64,000 nucleotides of DNA from Alligator mississippiensis (GCF_030867095.1 NC_081832.1:41053756-41117755); one strand, 5' to 3'. Shown: positions 23,407 through 33,964, numbered from the stretch's first letter. Numbers and translations: made by a program. Notes: a model not told the origin generated them from the sequence alone.

Positions 23407-23779
23407 CATGAACGTTGCATGCCTTCTGAAGCTGGGGGACACAGCGACCACCTGCAGGTGGCACTGTCAGTGGTGGGAGCATGGTGGTGGCTTCCACAGA
23501 GGAGGGCTCCTGGGGAACTCCCGCAGATGGTTGCAGCAGTGTTGATGGTGGGGCCAGGGGGGTGGTGAGCACTGACTGGTGATTGGTGACCACTTACAGA
23601 TGCTGCCAGCAGTGTGGGCAGTGGCCAGTGACCACCTGCAGACACCACCAGCAGTGTTGGCAGGGAGGGGGTGGAGGTGGTGAGCGATGACCGCCCACAG
23701 GCACCACTGATAGCATCGGCGGTAGCCAAACTCAGGGGATGCACATGCACCTTCATACACCCCCTACATGTTGCCAATG
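23407..23779 (-). mobile_element. 373-bp hAT-like element (CATTGGCAACATG family), copy 1
   Basis: The insert starts CATGAACG and ends GTTGCCAATG, with CAGCCTCT perfectly repeated at 23399-23406 and 23780-23787, an 8-bp duplication typical of hAT transposition. Its reverse complement is clearly similar to 49893-50282 along its whole length (shared start CATTGGCAACATG(T/C)AGG, shared end GTTCATG, and CACCA/GTGGTG-rich repeats between). The interior is a GC-rich degenerate repeat. The open frames on both strands are by-products of that composition. Confidence 0.78.
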
Positions 23780-23787
23780 CAGCCTCT

Positions 23788-24260
23788 ATTATCTGTTATC
23801 CTTCTTTGGGTACCAAATGTTCTCCATATAGCCCCTCAATCAGGGGTTCCTCTGGCCCCTCTCCCTGGGCCTGTCCCAGGGTTTGATCCAGGACTTCAAG
23901 CAAGTATGGTAAGTCCTGGCCTAGCAACATGGGGCAAGGTAATGTTTCAGCCATGCCCACAGTCAGAGCTTCTGTCCTACCCATTATGGTTAATGGCAGG
24001 TGACATCTCTTTTAGGTGTAACTCGCACCATGCATACAAAGCATGTTAACGGAAGTATCCTTATCACCTACGTACGGTGGCAACAGGCCTGCTTTTATCA
24101 TGGCTTGTGAACACCCAGTATCCACCACCACAGGTATTATTAAACTTTCTATTTTGCCATCTATCATTGGTCTAGGGATTCAGGAAGATCTTTTGTGTTG
24201 CCTCGAACTATAATCCATGGTTTCATTGGGGTTGGCTCCAGAAGTTGCTCACCCAGGCTC
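23788..24260 (-). pseudogene. Retropepsin-type protease of the gypsy-type element (decayed)
   Basis: The minus strand encodes IPVVVDTGCSQAMI with the active-site D-T-G at 24114-24122, then GLLPPYVGDKDT, LPLTIMGRTEALTVG and MLLGQDLPYL, the usual second half of a retropepsin. At least one stop lies between the blocks. In a live element the protease would mature the Gag-Pol polyprotein. It directly follows the Gag region and precedes integrase. Confidence 0.8.
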
Positions 24261-25165
24261 CAACAGATCATGTTCTAGCCCTAACTTGCAGGTTCTGTGT
24301 ATGATTCTACTCTATATGTCTGGGGCATCTGCAGCGGTAATATACTATATCGTGGGATCCCCATCCTCTAAACTTACAGGATTGAGTCCTCAATGTCTTA
24401 GTTTTCCTGGTTCCTGTTTGATCCCCTTATCCCCCACAGGACAGGTATTGTCTTTGTAACTTTTCCCCTTCCAGCATCTTCTTCCACCACTGTACAGGAC
24501 TCAGCCTTTTCCACAGTTTGGGGCTGGTGTCAGATCCACTTTTGAAACTCCTCCCCTAGATCATCTAAAGTGAATAGCTCCAAAACTGTGACAGTCTTTC
24601 CCTGCGGTTGGCTCCATCTTTCCAAAGATCCCTTAGTGTCTAGGCCAGCATACAGGGCCTCTACTCCCCCATGTTCTTTTTGGTCCTAAACCTCTGCTGA
24701 AAATGTTCTGGTGAGATCTCCAGCTGATATAGTATTGCATTCCTTATTTTTGTGTAATCCATATCTTCATCTTGGGCCAAGGCCTGGTAGGTGGCCTGGG
24801 CCAGACCTATCAAGAGGGGGCCTAACTGGTTGACCGAACAAGTCTGATCCCATCCAGCCACCAAGACGGCTCTTTCAAAAGACTCCAGATAGGCCTCTGG
24901 CTCATCTTCTGGAATCATCTTTCGCATTTTTATACTCTCAGTGGCACGAAGAATTGCTGCCTGTTGAGCCTCTATTTTGTCACTCAGTTCTTCCTGTCAG
25001 ATCAGCTGCATAATCTGCGCCTCTGTCTCCTTGATTCATACTCAAATTAATTCCTCCATCTGCATCTGTTGCCCCTGAAACAATTGCAACACCAGCCCAT
25101 GGGTTTGTTGCCAGGCCTGTGGGACTCTCAGCTCTGGTGAAGTCTGGTGGAGCCCCATCTCATTG
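24261..25165 (-). pseudogene. Gag region of the gypsy-type element (decayed)
   Basis: The minus strand opens near MGLHQTSPELRV (about 25160) and reaches a clear capsid-like block. MIPEDEPEAYLESFERAVLV and the following 60 residues (24920-24680) match the SCAN-like capsid fold of vertebrate gypsy Gag, ending near ILYQLEISPEHFQQRFR. Further on, YYRCRCPRH (about 24330) may be a ruined zinc knuckle. Stops are frequent outside the capsid block. Gag would form the particle in which reverse transcription happens. Confidence 0.75.
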
Positions 25166-25207
25166 TTTCCACGTATTTACCTTTGTCGCAACCTCGGTCC
25201 ATTTGAC

Positions 25208-25225
25208 TTCCCAGCCAATGCACCA
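25208..25225 (-). other. Primer-binding site, complementary to tRNA-Gly
   Basis: The minus strand reads TGGTGCATTGGCTGGGAA. This matches the complement of the 3' end of vertebrate tRNA-Gly (…CCGGCCAATGCA plus CCA) at 17 of 18 positions. It lies two bases after an LTR-like end (CCAACA, 25228) and just upstream of Gag, where the minus-strand primer tRNA should bind. Confidence 0.75.
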
Positions 25226-25350
25226 GTTGTTGGCAGGTGTGATCTTGACAGTGCATCCAGTGCTTCACTAAGTTATGTCCACACCTGCTTTACTGTTCAC
25301 CTGAGTTAATATTTCCACACCTGAGCTATTTTTTAAATTAGTGTTAAAAA
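25226..25350 (-). repeat. Remnant of the 5' LTR (border uncertain)
   Basis: The sequence before the primer-binding site ends CACACCTGCCAACA, as an LTR should, and is AT-richer than the neighbouring coding region. Beyond about 25350 the sequence changes character and no longer resembles an LTR. The 5' LTR therefore seems truncated. Confidence 0.35.
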
Positions 25351-25667
25351 CAGTCTGCAGGGCTGTGAGAGAGTAGCTACATTGTTAGGAGCAGCTAACA
25401 GCAGAATTGCAGAAGGGATAACTTGATTAGTGGAACATCAAGGTCATTAAAAAGGAGTGAGGTGCTCATTAACACCTGTCAAATGAAGAGTTTAGAAGGA
25501 ATCAGATAGATTATAATGAGTGATGAAATCAAGTGATTCTTTCAATGCTACCTGAATAGAAATGCAGCTGCCAATGCCAGGCAATTGATTTTAAACTCTG
25601 GGTGATCCAGGAATCAAAGAGGGTGTGACTGCACCACTGAATCCCCATGAATCCACCCCTGGGGCTT

Positions 25668-26032
25668 GGAAGGAAAGTCATATAACGTGAGGTTGAAGGA
25701 AAAAGGCATGTTCAGCTTGTGGAAAAGGAAATTAAAAAGGGACATGATAGAAGTCTGCAAATCTCTGAAGAACAGCCATAAAGAAGAGGGAGAACAACTT
25801 TTCCCTCTTGCTGAAGACAGCAGGATGCAGACCCATGACTTGAAGTTGTAGAAAGTAGGTTTAACCTGGATATCAGAAAAATATCTTCACTGTTAGAGCT
25901 GTAAGGCAGTGGGATATACTGCCTAGGGAAGTTGTAAAATCTCCATCTTTGGAGATGTTCAGGAAGAGGTTGGATAAGCATTGGACAAGGATGATCTAGG
26001 AGGAGCCATGACTATGCTATGCTATGCTATGG
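25668..26032 (+). mobile_element. Old CR1 3' end with a pentamer tail
   Basis: Diverged CR1 thumb and 3' UTR words are visible in order: GGTTGAAGGAAAAAGGCATG, AGGTTTAACCTGGATATCAG, GGGAAGTTGTAAAATCTCCA, TTGGATAAGCATTGG. It ends in (CTATG)n at about 26013-26032. It is clearly older than the other CR1 copies here. Confidence 0.75.
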
Positions 26033-26324
26033 GTATTTCCCATACTTCTAGACTTTGCTGGTTTCCACGTGAGGCCAGGAAGGATTTTTTCCCCCCTTTT
26101 TTTGCTACATCTGTTGTGGTAGCAAGTTTTACTTTCCTTAGAAGCACTGGGTAGTGGTTGCAGCCAAGTCTAGAGATTTGACTGGATGTGCCAGTGCTCC
26201 TGCTGGGACTAAAACTCAGAAGTTCCTAGTGAGAGGGCCTTGCTCTGCCACCTAGTAGTGCTAACATTGTGTGGTGCCCCATGGCACCCTTGAAAGGAAC
26301 TCAAGGCAGCTCTACCCACTGCAG

Positions 26325-26430
26325 AAACCAAAGCCTGGAGAAGTGAAGTGACTTTGCCCCAAGTCACATAAGTCAGGAGGGAAAATGAACATTCTGACTC
26401 CTGGTTTGGCCATGAGACCACTTTCTCTAA
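26325..26430 (-). repeat. MIR-like SINE fragment
   Basis: The words AAGTGAAGTGACTTTGCCCC followed by AAGTCACATAAGTCAGGAGG resemble the core of MIR (tRNA-derived) SINEs in reverse orientation. The fragment is short and diverged. Confidence 0.5.
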
Positions 26431-26495
26431 TACATTACTGTGTGTAATGACACAGGATGTTGCTTCCTATGTTCCTTTGCTCCTAGCAGACAAGG

Positions 26496-29400
26496 GGTGC
26501 ATCTACAGGAGATGCTTTACTGCTCAGTAGAACAAATTTCTTGGCAGTAAGTGTCTGTGTTTACATGTGCAGACAATTACATGCAATAAATGGCTCTATT
26601 CATGAGTAAATTTGCTACCTGCAAACGCAAGTAGCAGATTTACTTGGGAGTAGTTACTGTGCAGTAGTGCACATGTTGATGCTGACTGGGAGCAAATTTG
26701 CTCCTGGTCAGTTTACCACTAGAGGGACAACTTCAGGGTAGTCCCAGGGTACTTGGGCTAGGAGCCTCTCTTGCCCCAGGGCCGGGCCATCTCTATGCCT
26801 GCTCCAGGACCAGGCCCTTATGAGCCTGCAGGGATGCTGGAGCCCTGGGGCACATGCTGGCAGCCTGCGGCCACTGCTGGCCACCATGTCCCCCTGGACA
26901 GGCTACAGGGTAGTTGAAGCAGCCTGTCTGTACTCTGGCACTTCTCCCTGGCACTTCAGTGCCATGCAGCTGCTCAGGCCATGCTGTTCAGCTCTGCAGG
27001 GTGCTGCAGGCACCTGCCAGGCCCAGCCGCAGCCAGGGTCACCTGCAGCCAGTTTTTGGCAACTGCATACAGCTCCAACTGGCCGTTGGCTTCCCGCAGC
27101 AGCCTGCCAAGACTTTTCAGCTGCTGTCTGGCACCACCTTACTACACAACTGCCAGTCCTGTGTGCCCCTGCACTGGGTGCTGGTAAGTGCTCCAATGCC
27201 CACATTTATGAGAGGCTGTCAGGCTGCGGGAACACAGGCATGACAGGTCAGCATGCCAGTGCCACATAAAGGTCAAGGCCTTGTGGGCACAGTGGGGCAT
27301 GGATGACATCCTCACACCCCAGGACCCTGGCTGAAGCTGTGCTGTCCATTCAAGCACAGGTGGCCTGCCTGAGCCTCTGCTGTGGCCTGGCACCCACGGT
27401 GATGCATCACTGGGGGCAGGCCACTTAGTGGGTCCCCTGTCCCACCTAGCTTCCCACCCGCAGTGTCAACCATCAGCTCTGGGAGCCTGGGCCAGCACCT
27501 GCCCCACACATGAGGCCAGGCTGGCTATGGAACCACCAGCTGTCAGCAGTTTCAGGTCCTCCCCAGAGTGGGGCCCTGCCCAGGCAACCAGACACAGTGG
27601 CCCTGTGCCCCAGGACACCATTGGGAACCATACACCCTCACCACCAGAGACTACTGACCTGGGTTGCCAGGAACACCAGTCTTACCCACATGGTAAGCCC
27701 CACACTGTGAGGAAGGGCCTCCTCACCCTTGTCCCTGCTCTGGCTTCTGCAGGTTTCCCCTCCTCGCCACAGCATGCAAGGAGACAGGAGACTGTGCAAA
27801 ACGTTATTGAACAGCCTGTGGCCCCACAGGTAGACAGGCATAGGCCTCTCCCATGCCAAGGAATGTGTTGATGCCAGCAGTAATGTCCTCCTTGGCTGTG
27901 AGGGGCAGGGAAATGTAGTGCAACTTCAGATAATCCTTCACGTGTTGGTGGTGGTTGCAGGGAAGGGTGGGCTAGCCTGCTATACCATTGAATCTCAGAA
28001 TCCTGTGCCAGGTGTGCAGGTGCATCCAGGGCACCACAGCCATCAGCAGCAGCAGGGCATATTGGGTCAGGTACCCCTTGGTGTGCACAAATAGCTTCTC
28101 AGACCATGCCCATGACAGGCTCATCAGGGACATGCTTGGGGCACAGCACCAGCCTGGGGGGGAGCTAGCCCTGGGGCACCTCCAGAAAGGCCCCCTGTGA
28201 GGAGAACAGGGGCACCAGCAGCTCTGCATCCCAGTTGTCTGGGAGCCCTGGGTGCCATGGGCTTGGTGTGCCATGGGCTTTGATGCCATGCCTGGGTGCC
28301 ATGGGCTTGTGGCAGCACAGGAGACAGGTTAGCTTGCAGGAGGAGAATTGGTTGGGGGAGTGACTCGAGCCATGGCAGCAGGTGCTGCCAGTAGCCAGGC
28401 CTGTCTCAGCCTGCGAATGGGGCAGGGGAGGCAGTCTGCCTGCAGCCAGCACCCAGTGGCCCACCAGCCCCTGGTTAGTGAGTGGGGTTGGGGGCTCAGC
28501 TCCTGCCCCTGTCCAGGCAACTAACCATGGACCATGGGGACCCGTGCACGCATGACCCCTGACCTGAGACTGGGAATTGCATGGCCCCCTGGTGCAGAGC
28601 ATCTCATCTCAGAAATGTTGCAATCTGTCACTAACTAGCCTCTTTCTCCTGGCTCTGAAGGTCCTGCAGCTGCACATGGGGGAGAGGCACCAGTTAGTAG
28701 GTGGGATGGCAGCTCAGGGTCACCACCAACCTTGGCTGAGGCCCCACAGTGGCTCAGGCAGGAGAGGACCCAGGACTGCACCCTCCTGCTAGACTGCCTG
28801 GGCATGGTATCCGAGGAGTGCCTGGCAGACTTACAGGCTTGGTGGGTGGAGAACATTCCCTGGCAGGATGCTTGGTGGGTGGAGGACGTCACCCAGCAGG
28901 ACACTTGGCAGGCAAAGGATGTAGCCCAGCAGGACACTTGGCAGGAGGAAGACATTGCCTGCAAGGAGGTGCGGGACTGGCAGAAGGAGGAGAGGGACTG
29001 GTGGTGGGACTGGGAAGATCAGGTGTTCCAGAAGAGGCTCCTAGCCCTGAAGGAGTGGCACATTGAGGACCTGGAGTGGCAGGCTGTCCTGTTGGCCAGG
29101 ACAGTGGAGGCCACAGAAGAGTACCACTGGGTTCTGGACACCATCCTGGCCCTTGCAGTCACCTTTGTGCTTCCCACTGCCCTGCCCAGAGGTGCAGGGC
29201 TTCTTGCCCCCTGGCAGCCACCAACTGCTTAGCAATAGGCCCCCCATGGGCTTGGGAGGAGGAGGGGGGTAGGCTCTGTTGCTGAGGAAGGTGGGAGTGG
29301 GGTCTGTTTCTGTGGAGGGGAATAAAGTGCTTTTCTAATAACTGTCCACAGTGAGCATGGTGCTGGGGATGTGTGGTGGGGCAGGGGTTTGTGGGCAGCA

Positions 29401-29927
29401 GTCCAGGTGGGCTACAGCAGGGACCGTGGTGAGGCACAGTGCATGGGGGAGCTACCAGGGCCCAGAATGTCCTGGGCCAGATGGTAGTTGCCACAGCAGG
29501 CTAGAAGGGTCAGCAGCATGGTAAGCATGAGCCTGGAGCATGGGACTTTGCTGCCATGGCCAGGGGATGGAGTAGCCATGGCACAGGGGGCAGAGGCAGC
29601 AATGACAAAAAAGTCACTGTGTGTTGCCACCATGTTCTGTGCACTGCTTCTAGCCAGAAAAAATGGCTGACCAGGGAGGAATGTGTGGAGCTGCCTTTTG
29701 TAGATGGCTGCAGGCCACAGGCAGCTATGGTCAGAACCTCCAGCTCTCCCTAGTGGCAGCAGAGGCCTGGTGCAGGGCCACAGAGAGTAGGAGCTGTTTG
29801 CTGCTAGGAGCAGCAAATCTGCTTCTGCGTTCCTGCATGTGCAGATGCGTGCCTGGAAGAGTTTACTCTTGAGTAGTGTACTTGGGAATAAACTGTTCCA
29901 GGGTTATTTGCACTTGTAGACGCACCC
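26496..29927. mobile_element. 3.4 kb TIR DNA transposon (GGGTGCATCTACA-type ends)
   Basis: Left end GGGTGCATCTACAGGAGATG and right end the inverse of GGGTGCGTCTACAAGTGC, flanked by AAG at 26493-26495 and 29928-29930. Sub-terminal blocks (TTTACTGCTCAGTAG, ATGAGTAAATTTGCTACC, GACTGGGAGCAAATTTGCTCC) are nearly the same as in the element at 48967. The interior is GC-rich and contains one distinctive open frame (28732-29232, +). A coherent minus-strand stretch at about 27960-27790 (around HVKDYLKLHYISLPLTAKED) may be a second, decayed reading frame. No transposase could be recognised. Confidence 0.65.
28732..29232 (+). CDS. Tryptophan-rich, acidic 166-residue open frame inside the TIR element
   Basis: I do not recognise this protein. 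It starts MAEAPQWLRQ, then has LLLDCLGMVSEECLADLQ. Residues about 37-85 are repeats of the pattern W-x2-x-D(V/I)-x-Q-Q-D-T-W (for example DAWWVEDV, DTWQAKDV, DTWQEEDI), followed by a charged stretch (KEERDWWWDWEDQ) and a hydrophobic C-terminal region with LDTILALAVTF. Such W/E/R/Q-rich heptads resemble the tail of the Myb/SANT-like accessory proteins of Harbinger transposons, which fits the TIR context, but no Myb domain is visible. An AATAAA lies shortly downstream (29321-29326). It could equally be an unselected frame in a GC-rich repeat, and I cannot show a promoter. Confidence 0.3.
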   Translation: MAEAPQWLRQERTQDCTLLLDCLGMVSEECLADLQAWWVENIPWQDAWWVEDVTQQDTWQAKDVAQQDTWQEEDIACKEVRDWQKEERDWWWDWEDQVFQKRLLALKEWHIEDLEWQAVLLARTVEATEEYHWVLDTILALAVTFVLPTALPRGAGLLAPWQPPTA

Positions 29928-29930
29928 AAG

Positions 29931-30299
29931 AAGACTCAAACCCTGACTGTGGCTTCAGTAACTATTGAGAACACCACTGGGGACAGAGGGCATCTATTTT
30001 GTAGGGGTGTGAGAAATGTTGTGATACTGAGTCCTGTGCTGCCCATCTTCCCCAGATAATCTGTCCCTTGGTGATGGGCTAGTGAAGCTGGGAGGACAGA
30101 TGTAGGTGGGCCAGAGGGCAGAGGCAGTGCTCATACATCAGGAGTTGCCCCTGGGCCACCAAGTTCCCTTACCCCTGCAGGTGACACCCTTTCCCATAAC
30201 CTGCACATCCCTTCTTCCTACTAAAAACACACAGGAGCCCTGTTCCCCCAGGCTAAGCTTCAGGATACCAGTTTGCAGCTAACTCTGCCACTGGCTGGA
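29931..30299. other. Short spacer without features
   Basis: Unique-looking sequence between the TIR element and the CpG island. Nothing recognisable in either strand. Confidence 0.4.
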
Positions 30300-32370
30300 G
30301 AAGCTGAAGGTGGCCCGCGACACTTAAGCTTGCCAGAGGGTCGGTGGGGAAGTGGGAGAGGCGCGAGTCTATTAGCTGGTGGAACCCTTCCTCTTCCTCT
30401 TCCCGTCAGGCTGGAAGCGGCACTGGGGTCGTCGCGACACAGAGGGATAGGAGGGATGGGCGAGGGTCCACAGCCATCCCTTTTCGGGCTCGCTATTAGC
30501 AGGCGGCAGGACAGGTCTCCCGAGGGGCAGCCGGGGCCAGGAGCCGGCTCAGTGCTCGCCGCTACCGGCGCTCTCGCGGTTCTCTGAAGCCTGGCCCGCC
30601 CCTGCGGCAGGAGCCGGCGGCTTCCTAGCGCTGCCCCGCCGGAAAGGGGCGCGACAGGCTCCTCTCCCCTTCCCACAACCCACGGCCCATCGGACACCAA
30701 CACGCACCTTCCTCCCCGGCCGTCTCCCCCGCACTGCGGCAGCGCACTCCCGCTGCACAAAGCGATGGCCCGGCTTTCGTGCAACAACCCGCAACACCGG
30801 CTCCCCGCGCGCTACCTGCCCCAGCCGGGTCCCCGCCCCAGCCCCGCGCGGCGCAGCAGCAGGGCAGTGAAACGCCACTCCAGCTTCTCCCAGCGCCACT
30901 TCCACGTGTCCCACCGGCAGCAGAAAGCCCTGCGTGACCGGGCGGGGCAGGAAGGCCGGCTCTAGCCCCGCGCCCCGGGCAGCGCCGAGCCGAAGCGCTC
31001 CCCGCGCCGACCGCAAGACCCAGCCTCAGCGCGCGGAATTAAGAGCAGCTCCTAGATGGGGGTGGGGAGGAACCAACGGGAGGCAGGAAGCCCCGTGCCC
31101 AGGCCAGGAACGGGGAGGGGGGCGAGAAGAGGGGATGTATTGCTGCCGGTCCCTGGAAGCTGTGGGGAGCCTGGATCCCGACACACAAACCGTCCTCCTG
31201 GGACCCGCCTCCACCTTCCTGGCCCCAACAGCTGCGATCCTGGCCCCGTGGCCAGGGCGGGCGGATCCTTGAAGAAGCCACGCTGCATGACTCTGTATGG
31301 CGAGCACAGGCTCCCGCTCCCTCCCCGCCGGCCCCAGGGGCCCTAAGGGAGAAAGGGGGGGGGGCAGGGAGCGGGACCTCCCGCGGCCAAAGCGGGACAG
31401 GCAGGCCTGCCGGCAGCTCCACGAGCTGCCCGAGCCCCGGGGAAGGGTCACCGTCGCTGATCGCCGCCCCTGGCGAGGAGCAGGGACCCTGACGAGCTGC
31501 AGCCGCAGAGCCTACGCACCTCCCGCAGGACCCGCCCTCCAGGCCCCGGGCCCTTTGATCTCCTTGAGTCTGCGCTTCTCATTAGCAGCGGATCAATTTA
31601 ATTGTTCTGTTGCCACGTGCGCAGCAGAGGTCGCCTTGAGTCTTTCCTTAACGGAGCCAGACGGTTCTGTCCTTGCCAAGGACCAAGAGCCCGGGGAGGA
31701 GAGGGGCAGGACCGGGCGGCCAAAGCAAACATGTGGGGGCCCTTTGTTCGCAGAGACTGGCTGCGAAAGACCCTTCGTATCCCGGGCCCTTGAGGCACCG
31801 GCCCCCCACGCTCCCAGGGACAGCGAGGAGCCTCGAGCCCTCGCAGCAAGTAACCCGAGTCCGGCCCCTCCCCGCCCCCGTCCCCGCAGCTGTCTGGCTG
31901 CTCCGCGCCTGCCCCTTCCTAGGCAGACAGCGGCCAGGCTGTCCCCGGGCTCCCCGCGCCGGGATCTGCTTGTGCAGCGCCTGCGGTGCGGGACGCGCCC
32001 TTCCCGTCCAGGCGCCTTCCGTAGCCTTCCCTCCAGCGGCAGGGCCACCCGCGCTCCGGAGGCTTAAGACAACGCCGGAGGGGGCGAGGAAGCCCGGCCG
32101 GAGCGCGTGGAGGCTGGCGGCAAAGCCAGCACTGCCAGCCCGCGAGGGGCCCCGGCAGAGCGGCGCGGGGCGGGCTTCTGGCGCTCGCCCCGGTACTGCT
32201 GCTGATTCCCGCTGTTTTCCAGCCTAAGCCGGGCCTGCGGCTGCTTCCACGAGCTGCGACCTGGCCGGGCCCCACGGGACTGGTGCAAGGGGGCAGAGGG
32301 CGCTCTCTGCCCACTCCCCCTCTTCGGGTCCCGGAAGCCTCTCCGACGCAGCTTGCGCCTCTTCCCCATT
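30300..32370. promoter_or_regulatory. Large CpG island, possible promoter; gene unknown
   Basis: About 2 kb of G/C-rich DNA with dense CpG dinucleotides (for example 30540-30860 and 31840-32180), in contrast with the CpG-poor flanks. It contains an E-box-like CCACGTGCGC at about 31614 and several GGGCGG/CCGCCC boxes. In vertebrates such islands usually cover promoters. No coding exon I recognise starts here: the open frames (for example 31297-32067 + and 30549-31016 -) are R/P/A/G-rich products of the base composition and overlap each other on opposite strands. Direction of any transcript is unknown. Confidence 0.5.
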
Positions 32371-32658
32371 TCTCCGATGGGAGGTGGTGACTGGCCCGGC
32401 AGTGAGAAGTCGGCAGCCCGACCTGGGGCACCACATCAGGGGTAGCACCCACAGGCTGGCGAGCAGTCACCGTCCCGGGGCGCTGATTTGCGCCCGCTGC
32501 TTTTTCTCTCTTCATGCCAGCAGGGAGGCCAGAGAGCCCTGCCTGAAACCCCTCCTAGCCCAGCGGCTTTCCCTGGCCTGTGTGCCAGGGATGAGGTTGG
32601 ACGGCTCTTCAGGAGTCCCTGAGCAGAGCATGACTGCGGGGTGTTAGGGCAGACTGTA

Positions 32659-33964
32659 GGGCTGTGCAAAATTTCACCGGCTGTTTCGTTTCAACGCTGT
32701 TTCAACTCGTTTTGAGCTCGAAACAGCCTTCGAACTAAAAGAGGCCAGTCTAAATGTTTTGAAAGTTTTGAAACGTTTAGAGTTTCGAAGCAGCATCCCA
32801 GCCAGGTGGTGGGAGGCAGGGGAGAGCCAGGGCTGCGCTCCCAGTGGCTCTGCACAGCCCCATGTGGCTTTGCCCAGCGGGGAGCGCAGCCCCGTCTCTC
32901 CCTGCCTCAGCCCTGAGCTGTGCTCCCTGGGGCTGGCGGAGCCAATCCGAGCGTAGCTCCGGCTCTGCCTGTCTCCCGACATCATGCTGAGCTCCAACTG
33001 GCTCCACCAGCCCATGAAGCTCAGCCGGGTGGCGGGAGGCAGGCAGAGCAGGGGCTGCACTCCGCTTCTTGCCACCAGCCTGAGGTCCACTGGGCTTGGA
33101 GCCGCTGGGCGCTGAGCCCAGTGGAGGGAGGTGGAGCGCTGCGCCCGGCCTCCCTCCATCCGGTTGCAAGCCACTGGGAACCCAACCTGGTGGAGGCGGG
33201 CTCAGTGCAGCCCCAGGGAGCAGGCGGGGCACTGCCCCGGGGCTGCACTGACCCCGCCTCCACCAGGCCGCAAGCTGGTGGGAACCCAGCCTGTTGCAGG
33301 TGGCGCCTACACCTGGCTTCAAGCCTCTGGGAATCGAGCCCGGTGCAGGCGGGCGCAGCTGCCTGCCTCCACCAGGCTGCGAGCTGCTGGGAGCCCAGCC
33401 CCGTGGAGGTGGCGCTACGCCTCGCCCGCCTCCACCAGGCTGGTTTCCAGTGGCTTAAAGCCGGGTGCAGGCAGGGTGCATCCTGGGCTGCGGTGCGCCC
33501 GTCTGCACCGGATTGGGTTCCCACCGGCTTGCAGCCTGGTGGAGGCGGGCGAGGCACAGCACTTTGCCTCCACCTGGCTTGGTTCCCAGCTGCTTGCAGC
33601 CCCGAGGAACTAAGCCTGGTGCGGGGTACCGGAGCGCAGCACTGGGACTGTACTCTGCCTCCCTCCACCGGCTTAGGTCCCAGGGAGGCAGCAGCCTCCC
33701 ACCTGCACCCCCGGGAAGGCTGCGAGGCTCTGCCGGACTCCTGCTCAGGGTGCCAGCCCTGATTTGTCTGTGAACAGAAGAGGCTACTCCTCCAGTTTCG
33801 TGCTTATTATTGCCTGGGTGAAATGTTGAAACAGAGTCGAAACTTGGGAACTGTTTCGGTGAAACCAGACAGAACAGTGCTTTCAAAATTAAACTAAACT
33901 TGAAACAAAACACTGTTCTGTGGAAACGCAAGTTGGAGTGAAACGGTGCTGTTTTGCACAGCCC
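32659..33964 (+). mobile_element. TA-flanked TIR transposon, copy 1
   Basis: Ends are GGGCTGTGCAAAATTTCACC on the left and the inverse of GGGCTGTGCAAAACAGCACC on the right, with TA on both outer sides (32657-32658, 33965-33966). About 150 bp next to each end is AT-rich with many TTTCGAAAC/GAAAC words and is shared with copy 2 (34555-35888), which lies in the opposite orientation. The middle (about 32800-33780) is a GC-rich tandem repeat built on CACCAGGCTG, CTGGTTCCCAGTGGCTTGCAG and TGGAGGCGGGC. Long open frames on both strands through the repeat are artefacts. Superfamily unknown; TA duplication fits mariner- or ISL2EU-type elements. Confidence 0.75.

Noticed and set aside
30549..31016. 155-residue minus-strand frame in the CpG island
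   Set aside because: Compositional, no homology recognised, no support for a start site.
31297..32067. 256-residue open frame in the CpG island
   Set aside because: Arg/Pro/Ala/Gly-rich and overlapped by long frames on the opposite strand; base composition explains it.
32920..33762. 280-residue open frame (+), with others of 160-215 residues on both strands
   Set aside because: It runs through a GC-rich tandem repeat inside a TIR transposon; frames are open on both strands at once and repeat the same peptides.
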